DNA of 64,000 bases from Rugosibacter sp. (GTDB taxonomy: Bacteria > Pseudomonadota > Gammaproteobacteria > Burkholderiales > Rhodocyclaceae): the NCBI GenBank assembly GCA_030645365.1, contig JAUSMB010000006.1:1-64000 (forward strand), written 5' to 3'. Position 1 is the stretch's first letter, and each line of letters starts with the position of its first letter. Made by a program: the position numbers and the translations under genes. Below are positions 20,074 to 29,571 of this stretch, in pieces. The notes below the pieces were generated by a model. The model was not told the DNA's origin, ran no database searches, and worked only from the letters and a program-made list of their open reading frames with translations.

Positions 20074-21312
20074 TTAATCGCCTTTAACGGGCTTCACCAG
20101 GCTGGCGACAAGTTTTGCCCTGGCGCGAGCCTCATCGGTTGTGTCCGCTGCCGCCACGGCCACGCCCATGCGGCGTTTAACAAAACTCTCTGGCTTGCCA
20201 AATAATCGCAGATCGGATTCTGGCACGCGCAAGGCTTCTGCCACACCGTCAAAGGCAATGCCTTTGGCATCCATGCCACCATAAACCACCGCCGAAGCGC
20301 CCGCACGGCGCAAGCGGGTATCCACCGGCAAGCCAAGAATGGCACGTGCATGCAATTCGAATTCCGACAAACGCTGCGTGGCTAGCGTCACCAGCCCGGT
20401 GTCATGCGGGCGCGGGCTGACTTCGGAAAACCACACGTCATCGCCCTTGATGAACAGCTCGACGCCAAAGAGGCCGCGTCCGCCAAGATTGCCGGTGATC
20501 GCGCGTGCCACATCGCGTGATTTTTTCAGCGCCACAGCCGACATATTCATCGGTTGCCAGGATTCAACATAGTCGCCATTCACTTGCACATGGCCGATAG
20601 GTTCGCAGAAAAAAGTTTCCACTTCACCCGAGGTACCCACGGCACGCACGGTCAATTGGGTGATTTCATAATCAAAATCAATAAAGCCCTCAACAATCAC
20701 CCGCCCTGCACCCACGCGGCCGCCCGCTTGCGCGTAGTCCCACGCCGTGGCGACATCTGCCGCCGACTTGATCAGCGATTGCCCTTTGCCGGATGAGGAC
20801 ATCACCGGCTTGATGATGCAGGGATAGCCAATGCCATCACCAGCAGCACCGTCAATCGCCGCTTGTAATTCAGCCAGCGAATCGGCAAAGCAGTAGGGCG
20901 ATGTCGGCAGGCCGAGTTCTTCCGCTGCCAGCCGACGAATGCCCTCGCGGTTCATGGTTAGCTGGGTTGCGCGTGCGGTAGGAATAATCTCTGGCCCTGT
21001 ACCTGTAAGGCTTGCCTGTTCAATTTCAGCCAATGTCGCTGTGGCGATTGCTTCAATTTCAGGCACCACCAGATGCGGATTTTCTTTTTCGATCACTGCA
21101 CGCAACGCCGCACCATCCGTCATGTTGATCACATGGCTGCGATGCGCCACCTGCATGCCGGGCGCATCGGCATAGCGGTCCACGCCAATGACCTCGCAGC
21201 CCAGGCGCTGCAATGCGATAATGACCTCTTTGCCGAGTTCTCCGCAGCCTAGCAGCATGACGCGTGTGGCGCTAGTGGATAGCGGCGTACCGATGCGAGC
21301 GTTTGTTTTCAT
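20074..21312 (-). CDS. purT: formate-dependent phosphoribosylglycinamide formyltransferase
   Basis: [41 protein letters not shown]. Confidence 0.96.
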   Translation of the reverse strand: MKTNARIGTPLSTSATRVMLLGCGELGKEVIIALQRLGCEVIGVDRYADAPGMQVAHRSHVINMTDGAALRAVIEKENPHLVVPEIEAIATATLAEIEQASLTGTGPEIIPTARATQLTMNREGIRRLAAEELGLPTSPYCFADSLAELQAAIDGAAGDGIGYPCIIKPVMSSSGKGQSLIKSAADVATAWDYAQAGGRVGAGRVIVEGFIDFDYEITQLTVRAVGTSGEVETFFCEPIGHVQVNGDYVESWQPMNMSAVALKKSRDVARAITGNLGGRGLFGVELFIKGDDVWFSEVSPRPHDTGLVTLATQRLSEFELHARAILGLPVDTRLRRAGASAVVYGGMDAKGIAFDGVAEALRVPESDLRLFGKPESFVKRRMGVAVAAADTTDEARARAKLVASLVKPVKGD

Positions 21313-21377
21313 CACCAATCCTTGTTGTAAAGCAGCTTTAGATTGCCAATTTTAGCTGACCATTGATAGCCAAACTC

Positions 21378-22283
21378 ATGTTTGAATTACCGCCAAACCG
21401 TCTATTCAGCCCCGCTGCGTTTTTACGTAGCGGCTGGCCCGCGCTGCTTGCCACGCTATGCATCTGGACAGGCTTTATTCTGGTGTCGCGAGTTGCGGGC
21501 AAGGGTGTTTTGACCGCGTGGGATGTCACTGCGTTACGTCTTGGCATGGGCGGCTTTATCTCTTTGTTCTTTTTGCCGCGCGTCACGTTGCCGTCGTTAA
21601 AAATCGGGCTGTTGTTAGCCCTGTTTGGCGGCATCGGCTATGCCTGTTTCGTTTATTCCGGTTTTCGTCTTGCCCCGGCAGCGCACGGAGCGGTTCTGGC
21701 ACCAGGTGGGTTGCCCTTTGCCACGGCAATTGTTGCCTGGCTGTGGTTGAAAAAAGTACCCAATCGTGGGCAAATACTGGCATTGCTTGGTGTGTTGGCC
21801 GGCATTATCTTGATCGCTACCGATACATTATCTGCCAGCGGGCAGATCACCGGCTGGCAACTGGTAGGCGATTTGCTGTTTATCTGCGCTGCGTTTTCAT
21901 GGGCTATTTTTACCCTGCTACTACGCCAGAACCCCATGCCGCCATTGACAGCCACGGTTGCCACGGTGTTGTACGGCGCGCTACTGTATTTGCCTGTTTG
22001 GTGGTTTTTTCTACCCAGCACACTATCCCGTGCTGCAAATGCTGAAATCGCGCTGCAGGTTTTGTATCAAGGGGTGCTGGTGGTTTTTGTTGCTTTGCTG
22101 CTTTACGCGCAGGCGGTGCGCCAACTCGGGCCGCAAATTGTGGCGCTAACTTTGGGCATGGTCCCTGTGCTGGCGTCCCTCGCTGCGGTGCCTTTATTGG
22201 GCGAACCCCTCTCTCTGCTCGCACTAGCGGGGCTCGCAGCGGTTACTGTCGCCGCAGTGCTGGGTGTGCGCGCCAGCCGGTAA
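21378..22283 (+). CDS. EamA/DMT-family transporter
   Basis: 10-TM hydrophobic protein with two EamA-like halves; start 21378 or 21363. Confidence 0.85.
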   Translation: MFELPPNRLFSPAAFLRSGWPALLATLCIWTGFILVSRVAGKGVLTAWDVTALRLGMGGFISLFFLPRVTLPSLKIGLLLALFGGIGYACFVYSGFRLAPAAHGAVLAPGGLPFATAIVAWLWLKKVPNRGQILALLGVLAGIILIATDTLSASGQITGWQLVGDLLFICAAFSWAIFTLLLRQNPMPPLTATVATVLYGALLYLPVWWFFLPSTLSRAANAEIALQVLYQGVLVVFVALLLYAQAVRQLGPQIVALTLGMVPVLASLAAVPLLGEPLSLLALAGLAAVTVAAVLGVRASR

Positions 22284-22394
22284 TGCTTTTTGCGTTGTGG
22301 AATAAATATAGAACAGAAGAATCTAAGCTTACTGCCGCCGGTTTTGTAAAATGGTGACCATTGAAGAATCAAAAATGAAAGCAGGGAAGTAAAT

Positions 22395-23171
22395 ATGGCA
22401 TCCGTTGCAACCGAAAAAGTCATCAGCGTCCATCATTGGAATGACACGCTATTTAGCTTCCGCACCACGCGCGATCGTGGCCTGCGCTTCGAAAACGGGC
22501 ATTTCATCATGATCGGCCTGGAAGTGGATGGCCGCCCGTTATTGCGCGCCTACAGCATCGCCAGCCCGAACCATGAGGAATACCTTGAATTTTTCAGCAT
22601 CAAGGTCGCCAGCGGCCCGCTCACGTCGCGCCTGCAAAAAATTGAAGTGGGCACTTCAGTCTTGGTGGGCAGCAAACCCACAGGCACGTTGGTAATTCGT
22701 GATTTGAAGCCCGGAAAAAATCTTTACCTGTTTTCCACCGGCACCGGCCTTGCGCCGTTTTTAAGTATTGTGCAAGACCCAGAAACCTACGCCGCGTTTG
22801 AAAAAGTTGTGCTGATTCACGGCGTGCGCTACACCAGTGAGCTGGCCTACGCCAAACTGTTTACTGAAGATTTGCCGCAACATGAATTCCTCGGTGACAT
22901 GGTGAAGGAGCAATTGATTTACTACCCCACCGTCACCCGTGAGCCCTTCCGCAACCAAGGACGCATTACCACGCTGATCGAATCCGGCAAGCTGTCGAGC
23001 GACATCGGTCTGCCGCCGTTGGATCCAGCCCATGATCGCGTCATGATCTGCGGCAGCCCGCACATGCTGGCCGACTGCTCAACCTTGCTCGACGCACGTG
23101 GTTTTTCGATTTCACCGCACACCGGCGTGGCTGGCGACTACGTCATCGAACGCGCGTTTGTCGAGCGTTAA
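22395..23171 (+). CDS. fpr: ferredoxin--NADP+ reductase
   Basis: RAYSIASPNHEEYLEFFSIKV, LFSTGTGLAPFLSI. Confidence 0.93.
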   Translation: MASVATEKVISVHHWNDTLFSFRTTRDRGLRFENGHFIMIGLEVDGRPLLRAYSIASPNHEEYLEFFSIKVASGPLTSRLQKIEVGTSVLVGSKPTGTLVIRDLKPGKNLYLFSTGTGLAPFLSIVQDPETYAAFEKVVLIHGVRYTSELAYAKLFTEDLPQHEFLGDMVKEQLIYYPTVTREPFRNQGRITTLIESGKLSSDIGLPPLDPAHDRVMICGSPHMLADCSTLLDARGFSISPHTGVAGDYVIERAFVER

Positions 23172-23182
23172 GGTTCGCTGTT

Positions 23183-23569
23183 CTATGACTGCAAGCGGTC
23201 GGCTGCCGTAAAGTATTTGCGGGCGTAGGCCACCAGTTGCCCATCTGTCGGGTGATCAACGGTTTCAACCCCAATGACTTTGCCGCTCATTGGCTGGTCA
23301 TGGTGATGGATATGCTTGACCAAGTTGAGCTTGGCGTTCGCCGGGCCCACGATCAGAATTTCCTTGGCACCCTTTAACGCCTCAACCACCTCGTGATAGA
23401 AGTGTTGGTCTTCTGGTACGCGCCCCACACCAACGACCCCGCGTTTGCTGTGCAAGTGCTGATGGGGCTTGCCGGGACGAACAATGGATGATTCGATGTC
23501 ATCAGGGCTGATGTGCATTACGTGCGCTTCGGCGTGATCAATCCATACAACGGCGTGGTAGTGCGACAT
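23183..23569 (-). CDS. eRF1-domain/translational-machinery-like protein
   Basis: MSHYHAVVWIDHAEAHVMHIS...KEILIVGPANAKLNLVKHIHHHD; ATG at 23569 chosen. Confidence 0.75.
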   Translation of the reverse strand: MSHYHAVVWIDHAEAHVMHISPDDIESSIVRPGKPHQHLHSKRGVVGVGRVPEDQHFYHEVVEALKGAKEILIVGPANAKLNLVKHIHHHDQPMSGKVIGVETVDHPTDGQLVAYARKYFTAADRLQS

Positions 23570-23654
23570 GGTATTCCTTTCGCTAATTATGGGTAGATCC
23601 GTTTTTTGATTGTACGGCTTGCAAGGAAGATAACAGGCGCTTGTTGGCTTTAGC

Positions 23655-23668
23655 TTGATATAAAGCAA
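23655..23668. promoter_or_regulatory. candidate FNR/Anr-type box
   Basis: TTGATATAAAGCAA, 9/10 to TTGAT-N4-ATCAA, about 85 bp upstream of the start at 23569. Confidence 0.4.
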
Positions 23669-23701
23669 ATGCCGTGAATATAGGATTCAAAATAGCGCTT
23701 T

Positions 23702-23746
23702 AAGGGTGGTATTTGCTGCGCGCCGTCTCGTCAGCGCCGACTTTTT
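23702..23746 (-). repeat. dispersed repeat copy, intergenic, extended form
   Basis: AAGGGTGGTATTTGCTGCGCGCCGTCTCGTCAGCGCCGACTTTTT; similarity to 38568-38609 extends beyond the core. Confidence 0.8.
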
Positions 23747-23761
23747 GCGCTGGGCTTGACG

Positions 23762-25102
23762 CTATTGACCTTTCGTCTCCAGTGGTTTTTCATGGCGACG
23801 AATAAACAGGGCGGCTGTCGCGGTGAGTACGCAAACCGCGCCGAAGACCATGAAATAAACATCCAGCCCCAGGGCCATGGCGATCAAGGTGCCAGCCAGC
23901 ACAGGCCCGATGATGGAGCCGAGGCGGCCAATACCGAAGGCCCAGCCCATGCCGGTTGAACGAATCGCCGTGGGATAGATATAGCTCGCCAGGGCATTCA
24001 GGCTGATTTGTCCGCCAATGATAAAAAAGCCGGCAAAAAACGCCATGACTTGCAGCATGGCGAGGGATGCGGAGAGTTTTCCCAGCATCATCATGCTCAG
24101 CGCGCCGAGCAGAAAATAGCCAACGATCACTGGTCGCGATCCCCAGCGACGCATCATCCAGGCAGACGCAAACGGGCTGATGGCTCCGCCAATATTCAGC
24201 AGGATCACGGTGGTCGAGGCTTGCCCCAGGGCATAGCCTGAGCCGACCAGCAAGGTGGGTATCCAGCTGTAGAGAAAATAAGCCACCATCAGATTCAAGA
24301 AGAAGGCTGCCCACAGCAACAGGGTATCTCTGGCATAACCCGGCATAAAGAGCGCCTTGATCGGCGAATGTTGCTGCGCATCTTCAGCAGTATGAATAAA
24401 CACGGCGTTTGGCGGAATGGTTTGGTTGCGGGCGATTTTCCGGGCAATGCGGCGCAGCAGGGCATCATTATCCTTGTTCTGCACGGTCAGAAAGCGCGGT
24501 GATTCAGGCAGCCAGAAAAACAGAACGGGCACTAACAGCAAGGGCATCCAGCCACCCCAGAAAAAGATCGACGGCCAGCCATAGGCCGGGATGATGTGAG
24601 CCGCCAGCAAACCACCGGCAATGGCACCGATCGGCATGCCCAGAAAAATTACCGCCACGGCGATGTTGCGCATCTTGCCGGCGACGTATTCGGTCATCAA
24701 TGCCGTGGCGTTGGGCATGGCGCCGCCCAAGCCAAGGCCGGTCAAAAACCGCAGCAAGATCAGTTCGTGGTAGCTGGTGATGTAGCCGGTTAATACGCTG
24801 AATACGCCGAATATCACTACGCTCACAATAACCGCCTGCCGTCGGCCGTATTTGTCGCCTAGCGGACCCAGTACCAGGGCGCCGATCATCATGCCAATCA
24901 ATCCGGCTGAAAAAACCAGGCCCAACTGGTCTTTGGCGATATTGAATTCGGCGCTCAGGGCCGGGGCGGCATAGGCAATCGCCAGGACATCAAAGCCATC
25001 AAATATGATGACCAGAGCGCATAACAGCATGACCAGTTTTTGAAATCCTCCCAGCGGGTTGGATTCAATGATGTCATTGATGAACAGTTTCGGTTCCTGC
25101 AC
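23762..25102 (-). CDS. MFS transporter, aromatic acid:H+ symporter-like
   Basis: DGFDVLAIAYAAPAL, LGDKYGRRQAVIVSV, FLTGLGLGGAMPNATAL. Confidence 0.88.
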   Translation of the reverse strand: MQEPKLFINDIIESNPLGGFQKLVMLLCALVIIFDGFDVLAIAYAAPALSAEFNIAKDQLGLVFSAGLIGMMIGALVLGPLGDKYGRRQAVIVSVVIFGVFSVLTGYITSYHELILLRFLTGLGLGGAMPNATALMTEYVAGKMRNIAVAVIFLGMPIGAIAGGLLAAHIIPAYGWPSIFFWGGWMPLLLVPVLFFWLPESPRFLTVQNKDNDALLRRIARKIARNQTIPPNAVFIHTAEDAQQHSPIKALFMPGYARDTLLLWAAFFLNLMVAYFLYSWIPTLLVGSGYALGQASTTVILLNIGGAISPFASAWMMRRWGSRPVIVGYFLLGALSMMMLGKLSASLAMLQVMAFFAGFFIIGGQISLNALASYIYPTAIRSTGMGWAFGIGRLGSIIGPVLAGTLIAMALGLDVYFMVFGAVCVLTATAALFIRRHEKPLETKGQ

Positions 25103-25203
25103 GGCCTTCCTCCTGAAATGAAATCCCCGGTATGCCGGGAATGTTTTTTCTTTTATGTAACGTTTTACTGCACTCGCCTCGTGTGGCGGATGACACCAGC
25201 TGC

Positions 25204-25743
25204 TTATTCAAAATAACTACGTGCTTCTTCAAACCGTGCGGCGAACCAGCCGTTGGTCAAGCTGTCGATTCTTACCTTGCCCCGGCTGCTCGGCGCATGG
25301 ATGAAGCGGCCTTCGCCGATGTAGATGCCGACGTGGGAATAGGGTCGGTTCAGCGTATTGAAAAATACCAGATCGCCTGGTTGCATCTGCGCCATGTTCA
25401 CCTTGCGGCCCAGCCGCGCGAGGTTGGCGGCCGAGCCTTGCAGTTTGATGTTGGCCGATTGGTCGAAAACGTAACTCACCATGCCGCTGCAATCCAGCCC
25501 GGCCTCCGGATTTTTGCCGCCAAAACGGTAGCCGGTATTGATCAAGCCGAGTGAAAACAGCACGACTTCGTTGGCTTTTTCGCGCGCGGCACGTGTGTGT
25601 GCCGTATCACCAGCGCCGACTTTTCTTGTCGGCGAGCTGCCGCAAGCGGCAAGCAGCAGAACACAGGGAATTAGCAGGTTGAGCCAGAGTGATCGCATTG
25701 ATGGATATTTGTTCGGGGCGAATTTTTTGCTGGAAGAGTGCAT
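25204..25743 (-). CDS. C40-family NlpC/P60 peptidase, lipoprotein
   Basis: lipobox LLAACGSS; GYRFGGKNPEAGLDCSGMVSYVF; HVGIYIGEGRFIHAPSS. Confidence 0.92.
   Translation of the reverse strand: MHSSSKKFAPNKYPSMRSLWLNLLIPCVLLLAACGSSPTRKVGAGDTAHTRAAREKANEVVLFSLGLINTGYRFGGKNPEAGLDCSGMVSYVFDQSANIKLQGSAANLARLGRKVNMAQMQPGDLVFFNTLNRPYSHVGIYIGEGRFIHAPSSRGKVRIDSLTNGWFAARFEEARSYFE
25601..25624 (-). repeat. dispersed repeat copy in NlpC/P60 linker
   Basis: GCCGTATCACCAGCGCCGACTTTT; encodes KVGAGDTA after the lipobox. Confidence 0.85.
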
Positions 25744-25767
25744 CGTAAAGACTGAATCTGCATTGCG

Positions 25768-26940
25768 TCAACCTGATTCAGGCGTGGTGTAGTGTTTTCC
25801 ATAGCCAGCCATACCAACCAGTAGGCGCACCAGCGCGTAGGCGGCGCTGTTGATTTGCCGCATCAGCCATGAACGATGTTGCGCACCACGGTGAATTTCA
25901 ACAGCATCGCGGCTGATGGCCGAACGCAGATGTGCAGCGAGTTCGAGTGCGAAGGCTTGGTTGCGCGTGATGATGTTTGCTTCACGCGATAGCAGCAAGC
26001 TGAAGGGATCAATGTTCGATGAGCCAACGGTTGCCCATGCTTCATCAATGACGGCAACCTTGGCATGCAAATAGGACGCTTGATATTCAAAAATTTGTAT
26101 GCCAGCGTTAAGCAGGCTGTCGTAAATCGCTTGCATGGCGTGATGCTGCAGCAGATAGTCAGCGCGGCCTTGCAACAGCAGAGTCACTTTGACGCCGCGC
26201 CGGGCGGCTGTTATCAACGCTTCACGAAAGCGCTTGCCGGGTAAAAAGTAGGCATTGGCGAGGATGATTTCCCGCTGCGCGCCGGCCATGGCCTCCAGAT
26301 AGGCATCCTCGATGTCACGTCGGTGACGCAGGTTATCGCGTATCACTAGAGCGGCCTGCATGGTGCCTGCGGGAGGTTGTGGTGGTAGTTGAAAGTCTGG
26401 CGCAGGTGGCCGATACCCCAGATGCGACCAGCGCACGATATGCCATACGTGGCGCATGTCGGCATGTATCGTCGCGACCAGCGGGCCTGCGACACTGACC
26501 GCATAATCAAAACGCGGCGCGGTGATGTCGGTATCGAAATCGCTGATGATGTTAATGCCACCGACGAATGCCAGGCGGCCATCGATGACAGCCAGCTTGC
26601 GATGCAATCGGCGCAAGCGATGCCAGTGCAAGCGGCGCTGTCTAGGCTGGGGACGATAGACCAACAGCTCGACGCCATCGGTGATCAGCGAGACGCCAAG
26701 CCCTGCCGCGAATTCGCGCGCGCCAAAGCCATCGACCAACACACGCACGGCGACACCGCGCTGTGCTGCGCGTGTCAAGGCTGCGGCGACGATGCGGCCG
26801 GTTTCGTCATCGGCGAAGATGTAGGTTTCCAAATGGATTTCGTGCGCCGCGCCATCAATCGCGGCCAGCAGGGCAGGAAAATATTCCGTTCCTGTTGCCA
26901 GGAGTTGCAGTTGGTTGCCCGTTGAAAAGTCGGCGCTCAT
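25768..26940 (-). CDS. clsB: cardiolipin synthase ClsB
   Basis: two PLD motifs (HRKLAVIDGRLAFVGGINI; HAKVAVIDEAWATVGSSNID). Confidence 0.93.
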   Translation of the reverse strand: MSADFSTGNQLQLLATGTEYFPALLAAIDGAAHEIHLETYIFADDETGRIVAAALTRAAQRGVAVRVLVDGFGAREFAAGLGVSLITDGVELLVYRPQPRQRRLHWHRLRRLHRKLAVIDGRLAFVGGINIISDFDTDITAPRFDYAVSVAGPLVATIHADMRHVWHIVRWSHLGYRPPAPDFQLPPQPPAGTMQAALVIRDNLRHRRDIEDAYLEAMAGAQREIILANAYFLPGKRFREALITAARRGVKVTLLLQGRADYLLQHHAMQAIYDSLLNAGIQIFEYQASYLHAKVAVIDEAWATVGSSNIDPFSLLLSREANIITRNQAFALELAAHLRSAISRDAVEIHRGAQHRSWLMRQINSAAYALVRLLVGMAGYGKHYTTPESG

Positions 26941-26947
26941 GGAACGG
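26925..26947 (+). repeat. dispersed repeat copy overlapping the clsB start codon
   Basis: AAAAGTCGGCGCTCATGGAACGG; clsB begins ATGAGCGCCGACTTTTC (MSADF). Confidence 0.75.
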
Positions 26948-26972
26948 TGGCTAAGTGGACACTTGGCGGCGA

Positions 26973-27740
26973 TCAGGCGGCGATGTCCAGCGTGGCCGAC
27001 AGCGCTGCATGGTCTGAAATTTTCGACCAGGGCGGTCCGCTGTGGCGATGTGTGTTGACAACGGCCAGCCCGCGCTGATAAATGCGGTCGAGCCGGAACA
27101 GCGGCAGCGCGGCAGGGTAGCTGCGCGAGGGACGTGCATTGCCGCGCGCGTCTGCATGAATGAATACTTCATGCAGCCCCAGCCGGCGGGCGAGGATTTC
27201 TCCGGCATGGTTACGCCAGTCGTTGAAATCACCGGCGACCAGCAGTGGCGCATCGGGCGGCGTGACTGCCTCGATGTAGTCAGCCAATTCGTCGAGCTGC
27301 CAGCGGCGGGAGCGTGCGAAGAGCGACAAATGCACGCACACGCAATGCAGCGGCTGGGCGAGTTGCGGCAACGAGATCATGCAATGCAGCAGCCCGCGCC
27401 GTTCGAAACGCAGATGTGTGATGTCCTGATTGTGTTCATGCAGGATGGGAAAGCGCGACAGGATCGCATTGCCGTGGTGGCCATGGTCATACACCACGTT
27501 TTGCCCATAGGCGTGGTTGTGCCAGACATCGGCGGCAAGAAATTCGTGTTGTGGTTCTTCTGGCCAATGCGCGTGCCGCGCGGCGTGCTTCAGGTGCAGG
27601 CCCTGGACTTCCTGCAAAAAGACGATGTCGGCATTCAGCGCGCGCAGGCGGTCGCGCAGCTCATGCACCATCATGCTGCGGTTGAACTGGGAAAACCCTT
27701 TATGGATATTCCAGGTGGCGATGGAAAAAGCAGAGGTCAT
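26973..27740 (-). CDS. endonuclease/exonuclease/phosphatase family protein
   Basis: ATWNIHKG, IVFLQEVQG, LLVAGDFNDWRN, SDHAAL. Confidence 0.92.
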   Translation of the reverse strand: MTSAFSIATWNIHKGFSQFNRSMMVHELRDRLRALNADIVFLQEVQGLHLKHAARHAHWPEEPQHEFLAADVWHNHAYGQNVVYDHGHHGNAILSRFPILHEHNQDITHLRFERRGLLHCMISLPQLAQPLHCVCVHLSLFARSRRWQLDELADYIEAVTPPDAPLLVAGDFNDWRNHAGEILARRLGLHEVFIHADARGNARPSRSYPAALPLFRLDRIYQRGLAVVNTHRHSGPPWSKISDHAALSATLDIAA

Positions 27741-28447
27741 GGGCGGAGCCGGAAAGGGTTGAAGTTGGTGTTGCGGTCGTACCAGTCTTCGTTCTCCGCA
27801 CGCTTGAGGAAGGCGACGACGCGATAGGTCACCGGCGTCATGAGGATTTCCCAGCCGGTCTTCAGCACATACTGGGCGAGGACGATTTTGGCGATCTGTG
27901 CATCAGGCCAGATGCCATAGAAGGCGATGACATAGAACAGGCTGGAATCGACCGCTTCGCCAACCAGAGTCGAGCCGATGGTGCGCATCCACAGCCTGCG
28001 GCCGGCGCTCCAGATTTTCATTTTCGCCATCACATAACTGTTGGCGAAGCTGCCGCACCAGAAGGCGATCATCGAGCCGGCCACAATGCGCCAGGTGTTG
28101 CCAAACACGGCTTCAAGATGCGCCTGGTAACTTTGGTTGAAGGCATCCGGCACCGGCGGCAAGGCCAGCACCACGGCGGCCATGAAGCTGGCGAATACCA
28201 GCGCAGCAAAGCCCGCCCAGACCACGCGCCGGTCGCGGCCATAGCCATACACTTCGGTGAGAATGTCACCGAAAATATACGAGATCGGGAAGAACAATAC
28301 GCCGCCGCTGAACGACACCGCGCCAATGAAGGGCAGCGTGATTTGCGCCGCCTTGGCCGCGCCGATCAGGTTGGCGCAGAGCAGCACGCAGACAAACGCC
28401 GCCATCACGAAATCGTAATAGCGGTAGCTGCGTTGCGGCGATGTCAT
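27737..28447 (-). CDS. queuosine precursor transporter (YhhQ family)
   Basis: FPISYIFGDILTEVYGYGRDRRVVW, GEAVDSSLFYVIAF; ATG at 28447 chosen over the long upstream extension. Confidence 0.9.
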   Translation of the reverse strand: MTSPQRSYRYYDFVMAAFVCVLLCANLIGAAKAAQITLPFIGAVSFSGGVLFFPISYIFGDILTEVYGYGRDRRVVWAGFAALVFASFMAAVVLALPPVPDAFNQSYQAHLEAVFGNTWRIVAGSMIAFWCGSFANSYVMAKMKIWSAGRRLWMRTIGSTLVGEAVDSSLFYVIAFYGIWPDAQIAKIVLAQYVLKTGWEILMTPVTYRVVAFLKRAENEDWYDRNTNFNPFRLRP

Positions 28448-28450
28448 CGC

Positions 28451-28477
28451 AAAAAGTCGGCGCTCACGAGACGGCGA
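28451..28477 (+). repeat. dispersed repeat copy spanning the nadA stop codon
   Basis: AAAAAGTCGGCGCTCACGAGACGGCGA; nadA ends GCC GTC TCG TGA within it. Confidence 0.85.
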
Positions 28478-29561
28478 GCATGCGTTCCAGCGCGATCTTG
28501 GCCGGCACGGCCTCGTGTTCAGGCACCTTGATTTGATTGACGACCTTGCCCGCCACCAGATTTTCCAGCGTCCAGGCCAGGTGCTGCGGGTCGATGCGCT
28601 GCATGGTCGAACACATGCAAATCGTGCTGGCCATGAACTGCACAATCTTGCCTTCATGCTTGACTTCACGCGCCAGCCGTTCAACCAGGTTCAACTCGGT
28701 ACCCACCAGCCAGCGGGTATTTGGCGGGCCGGCCTTGACGGTCTTGAGAATATATTCCGTGCTGCCAATATAGTCAGACTGTTTGCACACTTCAAAGCCG
28801 CATTCCGGATGCGAGATGACAATGCCATCAGGATATTGATTGCGAAACTTGATGATGTCGCTCGGCTGAAACATCTGATGCACCGAACAGAAGCCATGCC
28901 AGAGGATGATTTTCGCCTTGCTGATCTGTTCGCGGGTCAGGCCGCCTTGTTCCAGATCGGGATTCCAGATCACCATGGCGTCCAGCGGAATATCCATCGT
29001 GTAGCCGCTCCAGCGGCCGAGATGCTGGTCGGGAAAAAACAGCACTTTTTCGCGCTGGTTAAATGACCATTCAAGAATCTTAGGGGCATTGGACGAGGTG
29101 CACACAATGCCGCCATGCGTGCCGCAAAAAGCCTTGAGATCGGCGGCGGAGTTGATGTAGGTCACCGGCGTGATTTTTTCATCAGGATCCAACAGCGCCG
29201 ACAGCTCGCGCCAGCAGCGTTCGACTTTCGCCAGATTTGCCATGTCAGCCATGGAGCAGCCTGCGGCGAGATCAGGCAGGATCGAAATTTGCTCGGGCCG
29301 CGAGAGAATATCGGCCACTTCGGCCATGAAGTGCACGCCGCAGAAGATGATGTTTTCTGCTTCGGCTTCTCCGGCCAGACGCGAGAGCTTGAGCGAGTCG
29401 CCGGTTAGGTCGGCATGTTCATATACATCGGCGCGCTGATAGTGGTGACACAGCAGCACAGCTTTTTTGCCGAGCGCAGCCTTGGCTGCGCGGATACGTT
29501 CGCCCGCTTCTTTATCGGCCAGCGCGTTGAAATGATCAAATTTTATGGTTGCGGTTTGCAT
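28464..29561 (-). CDS. nadA: quinolinate synthase
   Basis: LLCHHYQRADVYEHADLTGDSLKLSRLA, VTYINSAADLKAFCG, VSHPECGFEV; ATG at 29561. Confidence 0.96.
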   Translation of the reverse strand: MQTATIKFDHFNALADKEAGERIRAAKAALGKKAVLLCHHYQRADVYEHADLTGDSLKLSRLAGEAEAENIIFCGVHFMAEVADILSRPEQISILPDLAAGCSMADMANLAKVERCWRELSALLDPDEKITPVTYINSAADLKAFCGTHGGIVCTSSNAPKILEWSFNQREKVLFFPDQHLGRWSGYTMDIPLDAMVIWNPDLEQGGLTREQISKAKIILWHGFCSVHQMFQPSDIIKFRNQYPDGIVISHPECGFEVCKQSDYIGSTEYILKTVKAGPPNTRWLVGTELNLVERLAREVKHEGKIVQFMASTICMCSTMQRIDPQHLAWTLENLVAGKVVNQIKVPEHEAVPAKIALERMLAVS

Positions 29562-29571
29562 GGCAATGAAC

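Noticed and set aside
25125-25152. CCCCGG-TATG-CCGGGA hairpin with T-run as terminator
   Set aside because: The T-run is on the plus strand but no plus-strand gene ends there; on the minus strand the T-tract is weak, so function is unclear
27042-27827. 261-aa ORF antisense to the EEP-family gene
   Set aside because: Low-complexity shadow frame of a well supported CDS
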